7,777 nucleotides of DNA from an uncultured Solirubrobacter sp. (lineage in GTDB: Bacteria; Actinomycetota; Thermoleophilia; Solirubrobacterales; Solirubrobacteraceae), in NCBI GenBank assembly GCA_937871635.1, contig CALMNS010000493.1:1-7777 (forward strand). Direction: 5' to 3'. The notes under the pieces were generated by a model, which saw nothing but the letters and a program-made list of their open reading frames with translations, searched no databases and was not told the origin of the DNA. Shown one piece after another: positions 7,201-7,777 of the stretch (its first letter is position 1; each line of letters opens with the position of its first letter). The translations under genes were made by a program, and so were the position numbers.

Positions 7201-7204
7201 GGCC

Positions 7205-7777
7205 ATGGCGCCGCGGCGGCTTTCGGCGTTCGACCGGTCGTTCCTCGACATCGAGTCGCGCAACGCCCACATGCACGTGGGGTGGGTGGCGCGCTTCGCG
7301 CGCGCGGACGGGGTTGACTTCGAGGTCATCCGCGACCACATCGTCGGCCGCCTCCCCCGCGCGCCGCGCTACCGCCAGCGCCTGGTCGCGGTGCCGCTCG
7401 AGGTCCACGACCCGGTGTGGATCGACGACGACCGCTTCGACCCGAGCCACCACATCCGCCGCGCGCCCGGGACCGACTTCGGGTCGGTCATGCGCGCGGT
7501 GCTCTCCGAGCCGCTCGCGCGCGATCGGCCGCTGTGGGAGCTGCACATCGCCGACGAGCTCGCCGACGGCTCGATCGGGATGGTCGGCAAGGCCCACCAC
7601 TGCATGGTCGACGGGATGGCCGCCGTCGAGCTGGTCTCGCTGCTCCTCGACGAGGTGCCCGCCCCCGCCGGCGCCGACGAGGCCGGGTGGGCCCCCAGGC
7701 GCCGGCCCTCGCGCCGGTCGCGGCTCGCCGAGGCGGTCGTCGACCGGACGCGCGAGAGCGTCGCGCTCATGGAGGGC
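7205..7777 (+). CDS. Wax ester synthase / diacylglycerol acyltransferase (WS/DGAT), partial
   Basis: The first 191 residues of a bacterial WS/DGAT-family enzyme; the C-terminal part lies beyond the right edge. The family opening is present (RRLSAFDRSFLDIESRNAHMHVGWVARF). So are the PRAPRYRQRL segment at about 51-60, the RPLWELHI block (108-115) and the catalytic HHxxxDG motif His131-His132-Cys-Met-Val-Asp136-Gly137, in which the second His is the general base. The enzyme transfers an acyl group from acyl-CoA to a fatty alcohol or diacylglycerol, making wax esters or triacylglycerol at the membrane or lipid-body surface. The residues after about 152 form a Pro/Arg-rich linker, as is usual between the two halves. 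The ATG at 7205 is chosen from family N-termini; its only ribosome-site candidate is AAGG at 7199-7202, too close to the start to be good. A small ORF ends just upstream. It lies on the mutase strand with a 154-base gap, so it may have its own promoter. Confidence 0.9.
   Translation, partial: MAPRRLSAFDRSFLDIESRNAHMHVGWVARFARADGVDFEVIRDHIVGRLPRAPRYRQRLVAVPLEVHDPVWIDDDRFDPSHHIRRAPGTDFGSVMRAVLSEPLARDRPLWELHIADELADGSIGMVGKAHHCMVDGMAAVELVSLLLDEVPAPAGADEAGWAPRRRPSRRSRLAEAVVDRTRESVALMEG

Overview
The window is very GC-rich and densely coding, with strong third-position G/C bias (long spurious antisense frames throughout). The gene content is an acyl-CoA mutase large subunit, a wax-ester-synthase/DGAT-type acyltransferase, an SRPBCC protein paired with an FDH-like zinc dehydrogenase, and a coiled-coil/basic-linker/winged-helix protein. 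This suggests a soil-type actinobacterium, perhaps of the Thermoleophilia/Solirubrobacterales kind. That placement is an inference from gene style, not a demonstrated assignment.

Layout. The left block is on the minus strand and is transcribed leftwards from about 2903. It holds a two-domain SRPBCC (cyclase/dehydrase-like) protein, then a zinc-dependent FDH-like alcohol dehydrogenase whose ATG overlaps the preceding stop (TGATG). After a 79-base gap containing a small hairpin comes a FucP-type MFS sugar/H+ symporter that runs off the left edge. A divergent control region (2904-3098) separates this block from the plus-strand block.

The plus-strand block begins with a small DNA-binding protein (N-terminal coiled coil, Arg/Lys-rich linker, C-terminal winged helix). 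Its ATG lies just after a perfect GTGTC-CC-GACAC inverted repeat and has no Shine-Dalgarno. Next come a short stretch that translates like the last ~45 residues of a medium-chain alcohol dehydrogenase (a probable gene remnant), a MOSC-domain protein, and a class I SAM methyltransferase. The methyltransferase reading frame has no stop of its own and runs straight into the large subunit of a coenzyme-B12-dependent acyl-CoA mutase. A possible 19-codon small ORF with a good ribosome site then sits 4 bases ahead of a WS/DGAT acyltransferase that runs off the right edge.

Functionally, the clearest themes are acyl-CoA metabolism (isomerisation of a branched/linear acyl-CoA, then acyl transfer into neutral lipid) and a redox pair (SRPBCC + FDH-like dehydrogenase). 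The mutase carries Phe and Gln at the two positions that separate isobutyryl-CoA mutase from methylmalonyl-CoA mutase (Tyr and Arg). It lacks the B12-binding domain, so its small subunit must be encoded elsewhere. I did not see a CRISPR array, tRNA, rRNA, insertion sequence or phage module. Nothing here amounts to a clear new multi-gene system. The points most worth checking are the stop-less methyltransferase/mutase junction, the small ORF before the acyltransferase, the dehydrogenase remnant, and the palindrome at the start of the winged-helix gene.
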